14,888 bases of DNA from DASUBV01 sp035763085 (GTDB taxonomy: Bacteria; Actinomycetota; Actinomycetes; Streptosporangiales; Streptosporangiaceae): positions 1 through 14,888 of the forward strand of contig DASUBV010000081.1 of the NCBI GenBank assembly GCA_035763085.1, in the 5' to 3' direction. Positions 1-9,036 of this stretch are shown piece after piece. The notes under the pieces were generated by a model that was not told the DNA's origin, did no database searches, and saw nothing but the letters and a program-made list of their open reading frames with translations. The position numbers were made by a program, and so were the translations under genes. Position 1 is the stretch's first letter, and each line of letters begins with the position of its first letter.

Positions 1-1142
1 AGCGCGCGCAGCGTATGGGCGCTGACCACCGCGTCGCAGTGCGGCCAGGCCGCCGCCATGCCGCCCGCCAGCGGCTGGTAGGCCGCGCTCTTGGTGCGCG
101 GGTTCACCCAGACGATCCGGTAGGCCACCAGGGACAGCCGCTCCATCTCCCGGCGCACGACGTAGGGGTCACCGGTGTCCCAGCCGTCCGAGACGATCAG
201 CACCACGGCGCCGCGGGCCATGCCGCGGCGGCCGTAGAAGTCGTTGAACTCGCGCAGCGCCGCCCCGATCTTGGTGCCGCCCCGCCAGTCGGGCGCCGCC
301 CGGCCGGCCCGCTCCAGGGCAGGGCCAGGCTGTGACCGGGCCAGCGCCGGGGTCAGCCGGGTCAGCCGGGTGGCGAAGGTGAACACCTCGGCGCTGGCCG
401 CGCCCGCCGCGCAGTACAGCAGCTGGATCATCGCCCGCGCGTAGGGCTCCATCGACCCGGAGATATCGCACAGCACCACCAGGCGCCGGGGCCGCCGGGC
501 AGGCGTGCGCCCGATGAGCGCGAAAGCGTGGCCGCCGGTGCGCCGGGCCCGGCGCAGCGTGGCCCGCATGTCGGTGCGCGGCCCGCCGGGCCGGCGGCGC
601 TCGCGCCGCGACCGGCGCAGCGGCACCGCCAGCGTGATGGCCCGCATCAGGCCGGCCAGCGAGGCGAGCTCGGCCTCGGACAACTCGGCGAAATCCTGGC
701 CGGACAGCCGCTCGGCCGTGCTGCCGAGGTACCGGTGCTCGATCTCCCGGTCCGGGGCGTCCGGCGACTCGGCCTCGCCCGCGGGCGGCAGCTCCTGGTG
801 CCCGGCCGGGTGCTCGCGCGCTGCCTGCGCCGCCTGCGCCAGCAGGTCGGCCGGGGTGGCTGGCGGACGCGCCGGGCCGCGCGAAGCCTGGTCCGCAGCA
901 TCCCCGCCCGGGTCGTCGGGGTCGCCGAAGACGGCGGCGAACACGTCCCGGAGCAGCCGCGCCTGGTCCTTGCTGGATACCAGCGTGGCCAGCGCGCACA
1001 GGTACAGCTCCCCGATGGTGGCCGGCCGGGCGATCGTCACCGCCGCGGCGAACCGCTCGCACCGGCCGGGGCCGGCGGGCAGGCCGGCCCGCCGCAGCGC
1101 CGCCCCGAACCGGGCGGTCACCTCAGCCAGGTCATCAGCCAT
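1..1142 (-). CDS. coxE: CoxE, VWA-domain CODH maturation protein (3' end beyond window)
   Basis: Starts at ATG 1142 (MADDLAEVTARF) and stays open for 380 codons to the left edge, so the C-terminus is missing, probably by only a few residues given the usual family length of about 390-400. The N-terminal 150 residues are helical and Ala/Pro-rich. A basic stretch precedes a von Willebrand A domain whose metal-ion-dependent adhesion motif DISGS lies at residues 226-230, followed by a conserved GGTKIG and a VLIVSDGWDTGD strand. Family knowledge: in Oligotropha carboxidovorans CoxE works with the AAA+ protein CoxD in completing the Mo-S-Cu cluster of CO dehydrogenase and is implicated in copper insertion. 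The start overlaps the coxD stop by 8 bases, implying translational coupling. The upstream ribosome site is weak. The MIDAS motif, the order after coxD and the operon context make the call secure; the exact start is less so. Confidence 0.9.
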   Translation of the reverse strand, partial: MADDLAEVTARFGAALRRAGLPAGPGRCERFAAAVTIARPATIGELYLCALATLVSSKDQARLLRDVFAAVFGDPDDPGGDAADQASRGPARPPATPADLLAQAAQAAREHPAGHQELPPAGEAESPDAPDREIEHRYLGSTAERLSGQDFAELSEAELASLAGLMRAITLAVPLRRSRRERRRPGGPRTDMRATLRRARRTGGHAFALIGRTPARRPRRLVVLCDISGSMEPYARAMIQLLYCAAGAASAEVFTFATRLTRLTPALARSQPGPALERAGRAAPDWRGGTKIGAALREFNDFYGRRGMARGAVVLIVSDGWDTGDPYVVRREMERLSLVAYRIVWVNPRTKSAAYQPLAGGMAAAWPHCDAVVSAHTLRA

Positions 1143-2112
1143 CCGCGCCCGGGCCCGCCCCGCCTGCTGTCTCCCCGCGCGTCGCCGCCCCGCCCGCCGG
1201 CTCGCCGTCACCCGGATCCGGTGCGGCCGCCGCCGCCAGCGCCGCGAAGCCCGTTTCGCGCACCGCGCTTACATCCTCGGCGTACTTGAGCACCGCTCCC
1301 GCCGTGCGCTGCGCGACTGCCGGGTCCAGGCCGTCGGCCCCCAGCACGTGCAGCGCCGCGGCCCAGCTGATCGCCTCGGCGACGCCGGGCGGCTTGGCCA
1401 GCTCCATGTCACGCAGCCGGGCGACGCCCCTGGCGACTTGCTCGGTGAGCGGGACGGCCGCGCCCGGAACCCGGCGCCGGATGATGGCCGCCACCCGGTC
1501 GGCGTCGGGGTAGTCGATCCAGTGGTACAGGCACCGGCGCTTGAGCGCGTCGTGCAGGTCACGGGTCCGGTTGGAGGTGAGCACCACCACCGGCGGGTGC
1601 GCGGCGGTGCGGGTGCCCAGCTCGGGGATGGTCACGGCAGACTCGGCCAGCAGCTCGAACAAGAACGCCTCGAACTCGTCGTCGCCCCGGTCTACCTCGT
1701 CGATCAGCAGCACCGCCGGACGCGGGCCGGGGTGCGACAGGGCGGCCAGCAGCGGGCGTCGCAGCAGGAACTCGTCGCTGAACAGGTCCGCCTCGCGCGG
1801 CGCCTCGCCACGCGCCTCGGCCAGCCGGATGGCCAGCAGCTGCCGCGGGTAATTCCACTCATACAGAGCCTCGGCCGAGGTCAGCCCCTCATAGCACTGC
1901 AGCCGGATGAGCGGCGTGTCCAGCACCGTGGCCAGGGCCTTGGCCGCCTCGGTCTTGCCCACCCCCGGCTCGCCCTCCAGCAGGATGGGCTGGCCCATCC
2001 GGGCCGCGAGGAACAGCGCGGTGCCCAGCGCCTCGTCGGCCAGGTAGCCGATGTCATCCAGCGCCTTCAGCAGCGCGCTCACGTCGGGCAGCTGCCCGTC
2101 CAGCTCACTCAT
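1135..2112 (-). CDS. coxD: CoxD, AAA+ (MoxR-type) ATPase for CODH cofactor maturation
   Basis: A 325-residue MoxR-family AAA+ ATPase. Walker A is GEPGVGKT (residues 47-54), Walker B is AVLLIDEVDR (133-142), sensor 1 is LTSNRTR (178-184), and an arginine-finger-like DALKRRC follows at 188-194. Family knowledge: CoxD is a membrane-associated ATP-dependent chaperone needed to sulfurate the molybdenum of CO dehydrogenase, acting with CoxE. The start ATG 2112 (MSELDGQ) was chosen because the family begins just before the helix leading into Walker A and a GGCGGG purine run lies upstream. Longer in-frame starts at 2148 and 2328 would add low-quality Arg/Ser-rich sequence, and the latter runs into coxL. 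The gene follows coxL after a 55-base gap and overlaps coxE by 8 bases. The C-terminal 35 residues are Ala/Gly-rich and poorly conserved. It is the only CoxD in view, so it may serve both CODH sets. Confidence 0.93.
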   Translation of the reverse strand: MSELDGQLPDVSALLKALDDIGYLADEALGTALFLAARMGQPILLEGEPGVGKTEAAKALATVLDTPLIRLQCYEGLTSAEALYEWNYPRQLLAIRLAEARGEAPREADLFSDEFLLRRPLLAALSHPGPRPAVLLIDEVDRGDDEFEAFLFELLAESAVTIPELGTRTAAHPPVVVLTSNRTRDLHDALKRRCLYHWIDYPDADRVAAIIRRRVPGAAVPLTEQVARGVARLRDMELAKPPGVAEAISWAAALHVLGADGLDPAVAQRTAGAVLKYAEDVSAVRETGFAALAAAAAPDPGDGEPAGGAATRGETAGGAGPGADG

Positions 2113-2167
2113 CGGCACCCGCCGAAACGAAGATCCGCACCTGTCCATGATGCGGCAGCCGGGCCGG

Positions 2168-4560
<2,393 letters not shown>

Positions 4561-4564
<4 letters not shown>

Positions 4565-5034
4565 CCGGCCGGCTCGGAGTGCTTGGCGGCCCACTGGATC
4601 GAGCGGACAATGTTCTCATATCCGGTGCAGCGGCAGATCTGACCGGAGATCGCCTCGCGGATCTGCTCGGCTGACGGGTCGGGGTTGTGGTCGAGCAGCC
4701 ACCGGGCGGTCATCAGCATGCCGGGCGTGCAGAAGCCGCACTGCAGCCCGTGACACTGGGCGAATCCCTCCTGAACGGGGTCAAGCCGCCCGCCGGACTC
4801 CAGGCCCTCCACGGTGCGCACGCGGCGGCCGTCGGCCATCGCGGCCAGCATCGTGCAGGATTTGACCGGGATGTCGTCCAGCCACACCACGCAGGCCCCG
4901 CAGTTCGAGGTGTCGCAGCCCCAGTGCGAGCCCGTGAGCCGCAGCTCGTCGCGCAGGAAGTGGATCAGCAGCAGCCGCGGCTCGATCTCCCGGCGGTAGC
5001 TCGTCCCGTTGACCGTCACGGTGATCTGCATCAT
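4561..5034 (-). CDS. coxS: CODH small iron-sulfur subunit CoxS (copy 1)
   Basis: The 157-residue two-[2Fe-2S] subunit that carries electrons from the molybdenum site of CoxL to the FAD of CoxM. The N-terminal plant-ferredoxin-type domain has Cys40, Cys45, Cys48 and Cys60 (CDTSNCGAC then KSC). The C-terminal helical domain has Cys99, Cys102, Cys134 and Cys136 (CGFCTPGM and CRCTGYENI). All eight cluster ligands are present. Length is typical. The start ATG 5034 shares ATGA with the coxM stop; a second ATG at 5031 follows directly and cannot be excluded. The stop overlaps the coxL start in the same way, so coxM, coxS and coxL are translationally coupled and probably made in equal amounts. The CoxS family includes other xanthine-oxidase-type enzymes; the CoxL partner identifies this one. 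Confidence 0.96.
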
Positions 5035-5999
5035 CGCGGCCGCCCCCCGCCCGCCGGGGCCGCGGCCGGCCCGGCGGACGCCGCTGTGGCCGGCGCCGCG
5101 CGCAGGAACGCCCGGCGCAGCGCCCGGGTGGTCAGCTCGCGGGCCAGGTGCCGCTTGTAGTCGGCCGGCCCGCGCTGGTCGGTGACCGGCGCGCAGTGCT
5201 CAGCCGCGATCTCGCCGGCTCGCGCGAAGGTGTCCTCGGTCGCGGCCGCGCCGGCCAGGAAGTCCTCGGCCTCGGCCGCGGCGAAGTTCCGGGCGCCGAC
5301 GGCCGACAGGCCGATCCCGGCCGCCGCGATCGTGTCCCCGCGCAGCCACAGCGCCGCCCCGGCCGCGCCGACCGGCCAGTCGCCGACCCGGCGGCCGACC
5401 TTCTCATACGCGCTGCCCCGCCGGATGCCGCTGGCCTCGTCCCGGCGCCGGCCGGGCCGCCCGCCGTCCTGCCAGATCGCGATCTGGATCTCGATGAGGA
5501 TCTCGCCCGGCGCCACCACCGTCTCGTACGGCGCGGTGTGAAAGTCGCGGGCGGGCACCATCCGGGTGCCGTCCCGCCCGCGGATCACCATCGTGGCCTT
5601 CAGCGCCGCGAATGCCGCGGACAGGTCCTCGGACGGGTCGGCCTGGCACAGCGACCCGCCGATGGTGCCCCAGTTGCGCACGATCGGGTCGGCGATCACC
5701 CGCTCGGCATCGTGCAGGACCGGCAGCAGATCGCCGGCCGCCGCCGAGTCCAGCAGCTCGGCATGCCGGGTCAGGGCACCGATCCGCAGCTCGCCGTCCG
5801 TCACGCTGAGGTAGGACAGCTCGGTGAGCCCGTTGATGTCGACCAGCGTCTCCGGCTGAGCCAGCCGCAGCTTCATCATCGGGATCAGGCTGTGCCCGCC
5901 GGCCAGCACGCGCGACTCCGGGCCGAACCGGGCCAGCAGCTCAAGCGCATGCTCGACGGTCGTGGCCTTCTCGTACTCGACATGCGCTGGAACCTGCAC
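5031..5999 (-). CDS. coxM: CODH medium FAD subunit CoxM (copy 1)
   Basis: The 322-residue flavoprotein subunit that receives electrons from CoxS and hands them to the respiratory chain. FAD-binding loops AGGHS (residues 33-37) and TIGGS (112-116) are both present, close to the AGGHS/TIGGN of the Oligotropha enzyme. The start is GTG 5999 (MQVPAHVEYEKA), 4 bases after GGGAGGG at 6010-6004; the open frame continues far upstream through the regulator gene but without family similarity. Compared with the usual 285-295 residues it has a basic insertion of about a dozen residues at 178-195 (RPGRRRDEASGIRRG), in the loop before the conserved AYEK..RRVGD, and an Ala/Pro/Gly-rich C-terminal tail of about 25 residues. 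It is the first gene of the leftward operon, so a promoter should lie in the 130 bases between it and the divergent regulator. Confidence 0.94.
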   Translation of the reverse strand: MQVPAHVEYEKATTVEHALELLARFGPESRVLAGGHSLIPMMKLRLAQPETLVDINGLTELSYLSVTDGELRIGALTRHAELLDSAAAGDLLPVLHDAERVIADPIVRNWGTIGGSLCQADPSEDLSAAFAALKATMVIRGRDGTRMVPARDFHTAPYETVVAPGEILIEIQIAIWQDGGRPGRRRDEASGIRRGSAYEKVGRRVGDWPVGAAGAALWLRGDTIAAAGIGLSAVGARNFAAAEAEDFLAGAAATEDTFARAGEIAAEHCAPVTDQRGPADYKRHLARELTTRALRRAFLRAAPATAASAGPAAAPAGGGRPR

Positions 6000-6019
6000 G
6001 TGTCCCTCCCGGTGAGTCG

Positions 6020-6025
6020 AGTGTA
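6020..6025 (-). promoter_or_regulatory. Candidate -10 hexamer for the leftward cox operon
   Basis: On the minus strand 6025-6020 reads TACACT, a good match to the actinobacterial -10 pattern TANNNT. It would start transcription near 6013, just ahead of the GGGAGGG ribosome site (6010-6004) and the GTG start at 5999. No convincing -35 is seen at the expected distance, which fits an activator-dependent promoter but also fits chance. Confidence 0.35.
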
Positions 6026-6112
6026 GGCACGTCACGCCGCGCGGCGCGCTACCGGGCTGGCCAGCCGGCGGGCGGGCCGGCGGCACAGTGCCGGCGGCGG
6101 TTGCTGGCTGGG

Positions 6113-6119
6113 CAATAAT
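6113..6119 (+). promoter_or_regulatory. Candidate -10 element for a leaderless LysR transcript
   Basis: The A/T-rich CAATAAT stands out in GC-rich surroundings 11 bases before the LysR ATG at 6130. No ribosome binding site lies before that ATG. Transcription from this element would begin within a few bases of the start codon, giving a leaderless mRNA, which is common in actinobacteria. No clear -35 is visible. Confidence 0.35.
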
Positions 6120-6129
6120 CGACACTGTC

Positions 6130-7074
6130 ATGACGCTCACCCAGCTGAACGCGTTCGTGCTGGTCGCCAGGCTCGGGTCGGTGACCGCGGCGGCCAGCGC
6201 GCTCGGCGTCAGCGAGCCGGCCGTGTCCCAGGCCCTGTCCGCCCTGCGGCAGCACCTGGGCGACCAGCTGGTCACCCGCGGCCCGGGCGGGATGACGCTG
6301 ACCGCCGGCGGTTCCCGGCTGCTGGCCACCGCCTCCCAGATCGTGGTACTCGGCGCCGAGGCGCACGCGGCGGTCCGGGCCGCGCAGGGCGCCCCCGAGC
6401 AGCTGCGCGTCGTGGCCACCTCGGCGATCGCCGAGTTTGTCCTCAGCCCGCTGACCGAGGCCTTCACCCGCCGCTACGCGGGGTCGGTAGAGGTGTCCAC
6501 CGGCGTCGCGGTCACCAGCGAGATGGGGGTGCTGGTCGGCAACCGGCTGGCCGACATCGCGATCGGCTCCAGCGTGGCCGGCGACCAGGGCCTGGCCGTC
6601 GTCACCGAGCCGATCTTCCGGTACCGCCTGGTTGTCGTCGGCGGCCGGTCCCGGCCCCGCGAGGCTCCCGGGCAGCGGCGCTGGCTGGTCGACCCGTCGG
6701 GCACCGACCCGGGCAGCGACACCGGCCAGCTGCTGGCCATGCTGGGCATCCCCGACTCGCGCATCGGCGTGTTCCCGAACCAGACCGCCGCCTGGGCCGC
6801 CGCCGCTGACGGGACGGGCGTGGCCCCGGCCGTCGAGCACCTGGTCGCCCAGCAGGTCCGCCGCGGCGAGCTGCTGCTGGTCGAGGCCCCCGGCACGCCG
6901 CTGGATGCCTACTGGCACGTGACCATGCTGGAACGCCAGTACCGCAGCGCTGCTGCCAGCGCATTCCGCCGGTTCCTGGGCACGCCCGAGGCCATGCAGC
7001 TGATGCGGGCCCCGGCCGCCGGGGTGCCGCCGTCCCGGTTCCGCCCTCCCGTCTATGTGACGATCTGGAGCTGA
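6130..7074 (+). CDS. LysR-family transcriptional regulator of the CODH locus
   Basis: A 314-residue LysR-type regulator. Residues 1-60 form the winged helix-turn-helix (MTLTQLNAFV, then SVTAAASALGVSEPAVSQALSAL in the recognition region), followed by a linker and a two-lobed periplasmic-binding-like effector domain from about residue 87 (LRVVATSAIAEFVL). Length is normal. The start ATG 6130 places the HTH at the extreme N-terminus as usual; a GTG at 6088 in the same frame would add 14 unconserved residues and was rejected. The gene is divergent from coxM1 and codirectional with the second cox operon. Family knowledge: CutR, a LysR protein, is needed for CODH expression in Mycobacterium sp. JC1, so CO-responsive or carbon-status control of one or both operons is the likely job. 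The effector is unknown. Confidence 0.93.
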   Translation: MTLTQLNAFVLVARLGSVTAAASALGVSEPAVSQALSALRQHLGDQLVTRGPGGMTLTAGGSRLLATASQIVVLGAEAHAAVRAAQGAPEQLRVVATSAIAEFVLSPLTEAFTRRYAGSVEVSTGVAVTSEMGVLVGNRLADIAIGSSVAGDQGLAVVTEPIFRYRLVVVGGRSRPREAPGQRRWLVDPSGTDPGSDTGQLLAMLGIPDSRIGVFPNQTAAWAAAADGTGVAPAVEHLVAQQVRRGELLLVEAPGTPLDAYWHVTMLERQYRSAAASAFRRFLGTPEAMQLMRAPAAGVPPSRFRPPVYVTIWS

Positions 7075-7135
7075 TCGGCCGAAATAGCACGTCAGCGGCC
7101 TGGAGATGACCAAGCGCAGCCACCGGGCCACCACT

Positions 7136-7149
7136 TAAGCAAGTGCTTA
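7136..7149. promoter_or_regulatory. A/T-rich inverted repeat, candidate operator
   Basis: TAAGCA-AG-TGCTTA is a perfect inverted repeat with 6-base arms and a 2-base centre, and an overlapping dyad ACTT-AAGC-AAGT sits at 7133-7144. It lies 62 bases after the LysR stop and about 90 bases before the first start of the rightward operon. AAGCANNTGCTT-like dyads are typical of dimeric repressors such as TetR-type proteins, but no such gene is in the window. Its low GC makes chance less likely than for the GC-rich palindromes elsewhere. Confidence 0.5.
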
Positions 7150-7151
7150 TT

Positions 7152-7167
7152 CGGCCCTTGCGGGCCG
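7152..7167 (+). terminator. Short GC hairpin after the LysR gene
   Basis: CGGCCC (7152-7157) pairs with GGGCCG (7162-7167) across a TTGC loop. It could end the LysR transcript, but the stem has only six pairs and no T run follows. The loop TTGC plus the next bases also supply a poor -35 (TTGCGG) placed 17 bases before AATGAT at 7181-7186, so the same segment may belong to the promoter of the rightward operon. Confidence 0.3.
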
Positions 7168-7238
7168 CCGGAAGCTGACCAATGATCGCCCTCATCGGCA
7201 ACGCCGGTGCCGACGGCACCGGGGGCAGGAGCGCGGCC

Positions 7239-7502
7239 ATGAGGATCGAGTCCAGCGGCCACAGCAAGGGCAATCCGCGCCTGTTCGAGCTGGTGGAGCA
7301 TGCCCCCAAGACCGGCAAGAGCCCCACGGTCTGGGCCTGGCCGGAGCTGATGGACTACCTCAAGATCGCCGGCCAGCCGGTCGCCGGCCCGTGGCCGCCG
7401 CACCAGGAGCCCCGTCCCGATCCGGCGGAGGAGAGCCTGCCGGTGGCCGTCCCCGACCCGGAGGCCCCCGACCCGGAGGCAGCGCCGCGCGAGCGGGAGT
7501 GA
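7239..7502 (+). CDS. Small protein of unknown function preceding coxM2
   Basis: An 87-residue open frame starting at ATG 7239 (MRIESSGHSKGN), 7-8 bases after CAGGAG at 7226-7231; an ATG at 7182 in frame lacks a ribosome site. I do not recognise the family. The first 50 residues look globular with aromatic content (LFELVEHAPK, TVWAWPELMDYL). The rest is Pro/Glu/Asp-rich and probably disordered, ending in an acidic repeat created by a 15-base tandem duplication. No signal peptide or membrane helix is seen. It lies 41 bases before coxM2 on the same strand and is probably the first gene of the rightward operon. Codon-position GC bias is consistent with coding. A role tied to CODH is suggested only by position. 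Confidence 0.65.
   Translation: MRIESSGHSKGNPRLFELVEHAPKTGKSPTVWAWPELMDYLKIAGQPVAGPWPPHQEPRPDPAEESLPVAVPDPEAPDPEAAPRERE
7451..7480 (+). repeat. 15-base perfect tandem duplication inside the small ORF
   Basis: CCCCGACCCGGAGGC occurs twice back to back (7451-7465 and 7466-7480). It duplicates five residues (PDPEA) in the disordered acidic tail, so it keeps the frame. It is probably replication slippage. Confidence 0.9.
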
Positions 7503-7543
7503 CCGGTTCATGACCATGCGCCCGTATTCCTGGGGAGGATCAC

Positions 7544-8497
7544 ATGTATCCGTCTCGGTTCCGTTACGAGGCGCCGCGGTCGCTGGATGAGGCGATCGGG
7601 CTGCTGCACGACGGCGGCGAGGATGCCAAGGTGCTCGCGGGCGGCCAGAGCCTGGTCCCCCTGATGAAGCTGCGGTTCGCCTCGCCCGAGCTGATCGTCG
7701 ACATCAACAACCTGCCCGGCCTGGCCTACCACCGCCAGGACACCGACGGGAGCCTGCGGGTCGGCGCGCTGTGCCGGCATGCCGACCTGGAGCACTCGGC
7801 CCTGCTGGCGGCCGCCCACCCGACCATGGCCGCCGCCGCGCCGCTGATCGCCGACCCCCTGGTCCGCAACCGCGGCACTCTGGTCGGGTCGATCTGCCAC
7901 GCCGACCCGCAGGGTGACTGGGCGTCGGTGGCCACCGCGCTCGGCGCATCCATCGTCGCGGCCGGGCCCGGCGGGCGGCGCACCATCCCGGTCGCGGGCT
8001 TCATCGCCGGGCCGTTCCAGAACACCCTGGCGCCCGACGAGATCGCCGTCGAGGCGGTCTTCCCCGCCGCGCAGGGCACCCGCTCGGGCGGCTACCTGAA
8101 GCTGGAGCGCCGGGTCGGCGACTTCGCCACGGTCGGCGTCGCGGTCGCCCTGGAGACCTCCGGCCGGGTGGTGACCCAGGCGGGCATCGCGCTGACCGGC
8201 GTGGGCGGGTCCACCATCGCGGCGACGGCGGCCGAGCAGGCGCTGACCGGCCGCGAGCTGACCAGCGAGGTCATCGAGGAAGCCGCGGCCGCCGCGGCCG
8301 CCGCGGCCCGGCCCAAGACCGACCATCGCGGCAGCGCCGAGTACAAGCGGCACATGGTGGCCACCTTCGTGACGCGGCTGCTCAGCACCTCTGGTCGCCC
8401 GCAGGGCGACACCGGGGGTTCCAGGGGGTCGCCCCCCGGGCCAGACAGCGAGCCGGACGCGGGCGCGGCCTCCGGCACTCCGGGAAAGGCAGCCTGA
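7544..8497 (+). CDS. coxM: CODH medium FAD subunit CoxM (copy 2)
   Basis: A 317-residue FAD-binding subunit of the molybdenum hydroxylase family, starting at ATG 7544 about 5 bases after GGGGAGG (7532-7538). The first FAD loop is AGGQS (residues 32-36) and the second is TLVGS (112-116), against AGGHS and TIGGS in copy 1, so the flavin pocket differs slightly. The conserved LERRVGDFATV and DHRGSAEYKRHM blocks near the end are present. The usual family ends soon after this, but here about 35 low-complexity residues (Gly/Pro/Ser/Asp) follow, encoded by palindrome-rich DNA. A run of nine alanines (247-255) is encoded by a 9-base triplication. Its partner is coxS2, which starts directly after the stop. 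Assignment to CODH rests on the adjacent form I coxL. Confidence 0.93.
   Translation: MYPSRFRYEAPRSLDEAIGLLHDGGEDAKVLAGGQSLVPLMKLRFASPELIVDINNLPGLAYHRQDTDGSLRVGALCRHADLEHSALLAAAHPTMAAAAPLIADPLVRNRGTLVGSICHADPQGDWASVATALGASIVAAGPGGRRTIPVAGFIAGPFQNTLAPDEIAVEAVFPAAQGTRSGGYLKLERRVGDFATVGVAVALETSGRVVTQAGIALTGVGGSTIAATAAEQALTGRELTSEVIEEAAAAAAAAARPKTDHRGSAEYKRHMVATFVTRLLSTSGRPQGDTGGSRGSPPGPDSEPDAGAASGTPGKAA
8282..8308 (+). repeat. 9-base tandem repeat, three copies, encoding nine Ala
   Basis: GCCGCGGCC is repeated perfectly three times (8282-8290, 8291-8299, 8300-8308) within coxM2, encoding Ala247-Ala255. It is a likely slippage-prone microsatellite. Confidence 0.9.
8394..8439. repeat. Palindromic element inside the coxM2 3' end
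   Basis: Two adjacent hairpins: GTCGCCC (8394-8400) with GGGCGAC (8404-8410), a perfect 7-base stem with a 3-base loop; and CCGGGGG (8412-8418) with CCCCCGG (8433-8439), or alternatively GGGGG (8424-8428) with CCCCC (8432-8436). GGGGGTTCCAGG at 8414-8425 recurs inverted, 12 of 12 bases, at 14472-14483 in the non-coding region after the operon. This suggests an intergenic-type repeat absorbed into the reading frame. Confidence 0.5.
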
Positions 8498-8498
8498 C

Positions 8499-9023
<525 letters not shown>

Positions 9024-9036
9024 CCGGGAGGATGAC

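Larger units (their letters stand above)
6000..6129. promoter_or_regulatory. Divergent promoter/operator region between coxM1 and the LysR gene
   Basis: This 130-base gap separates two divergent starts and must hold the promoters of both. Two perfect short inverted repeats stand out: GGCTGGCCAGCC at 6055-6066 and CGGCACAGTGCCG at 6081-6093. LysR-type regulators usually bind such a shared region and repress their own gene while controlling the divergent operon; in Mycobacterium sp. JC1 the LysR protein CutR plays this role for CODH. That either dyad is the actual site is inference, since GC-rich palindromes occur by chance in this genome. Confidence 0.5.

Noticed and set aside
169..1062. 297-codon minus-strand open frame inside coxE
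   Set aside because: It is in a different frame from the true CoxE translation, which carries DISGS and the GGTKIG and VLIVSDGWD blocks; the alternative is low-complexity Gly/Arg/Ala sequence.
4565..4594. GTG start 30 bases upstream of the chosen coxL1 ATG
   Set aside because: It lies inside coxS1, whereas ATG 4564 forms the ATGA overlap seen throughout this operon.
7182..7238. Earlier ATG (7182) for the small ORF before coxM2
   Set aside because: No ribosome site precedes it, while ATG 7239 has CAGGAG at a good distance.
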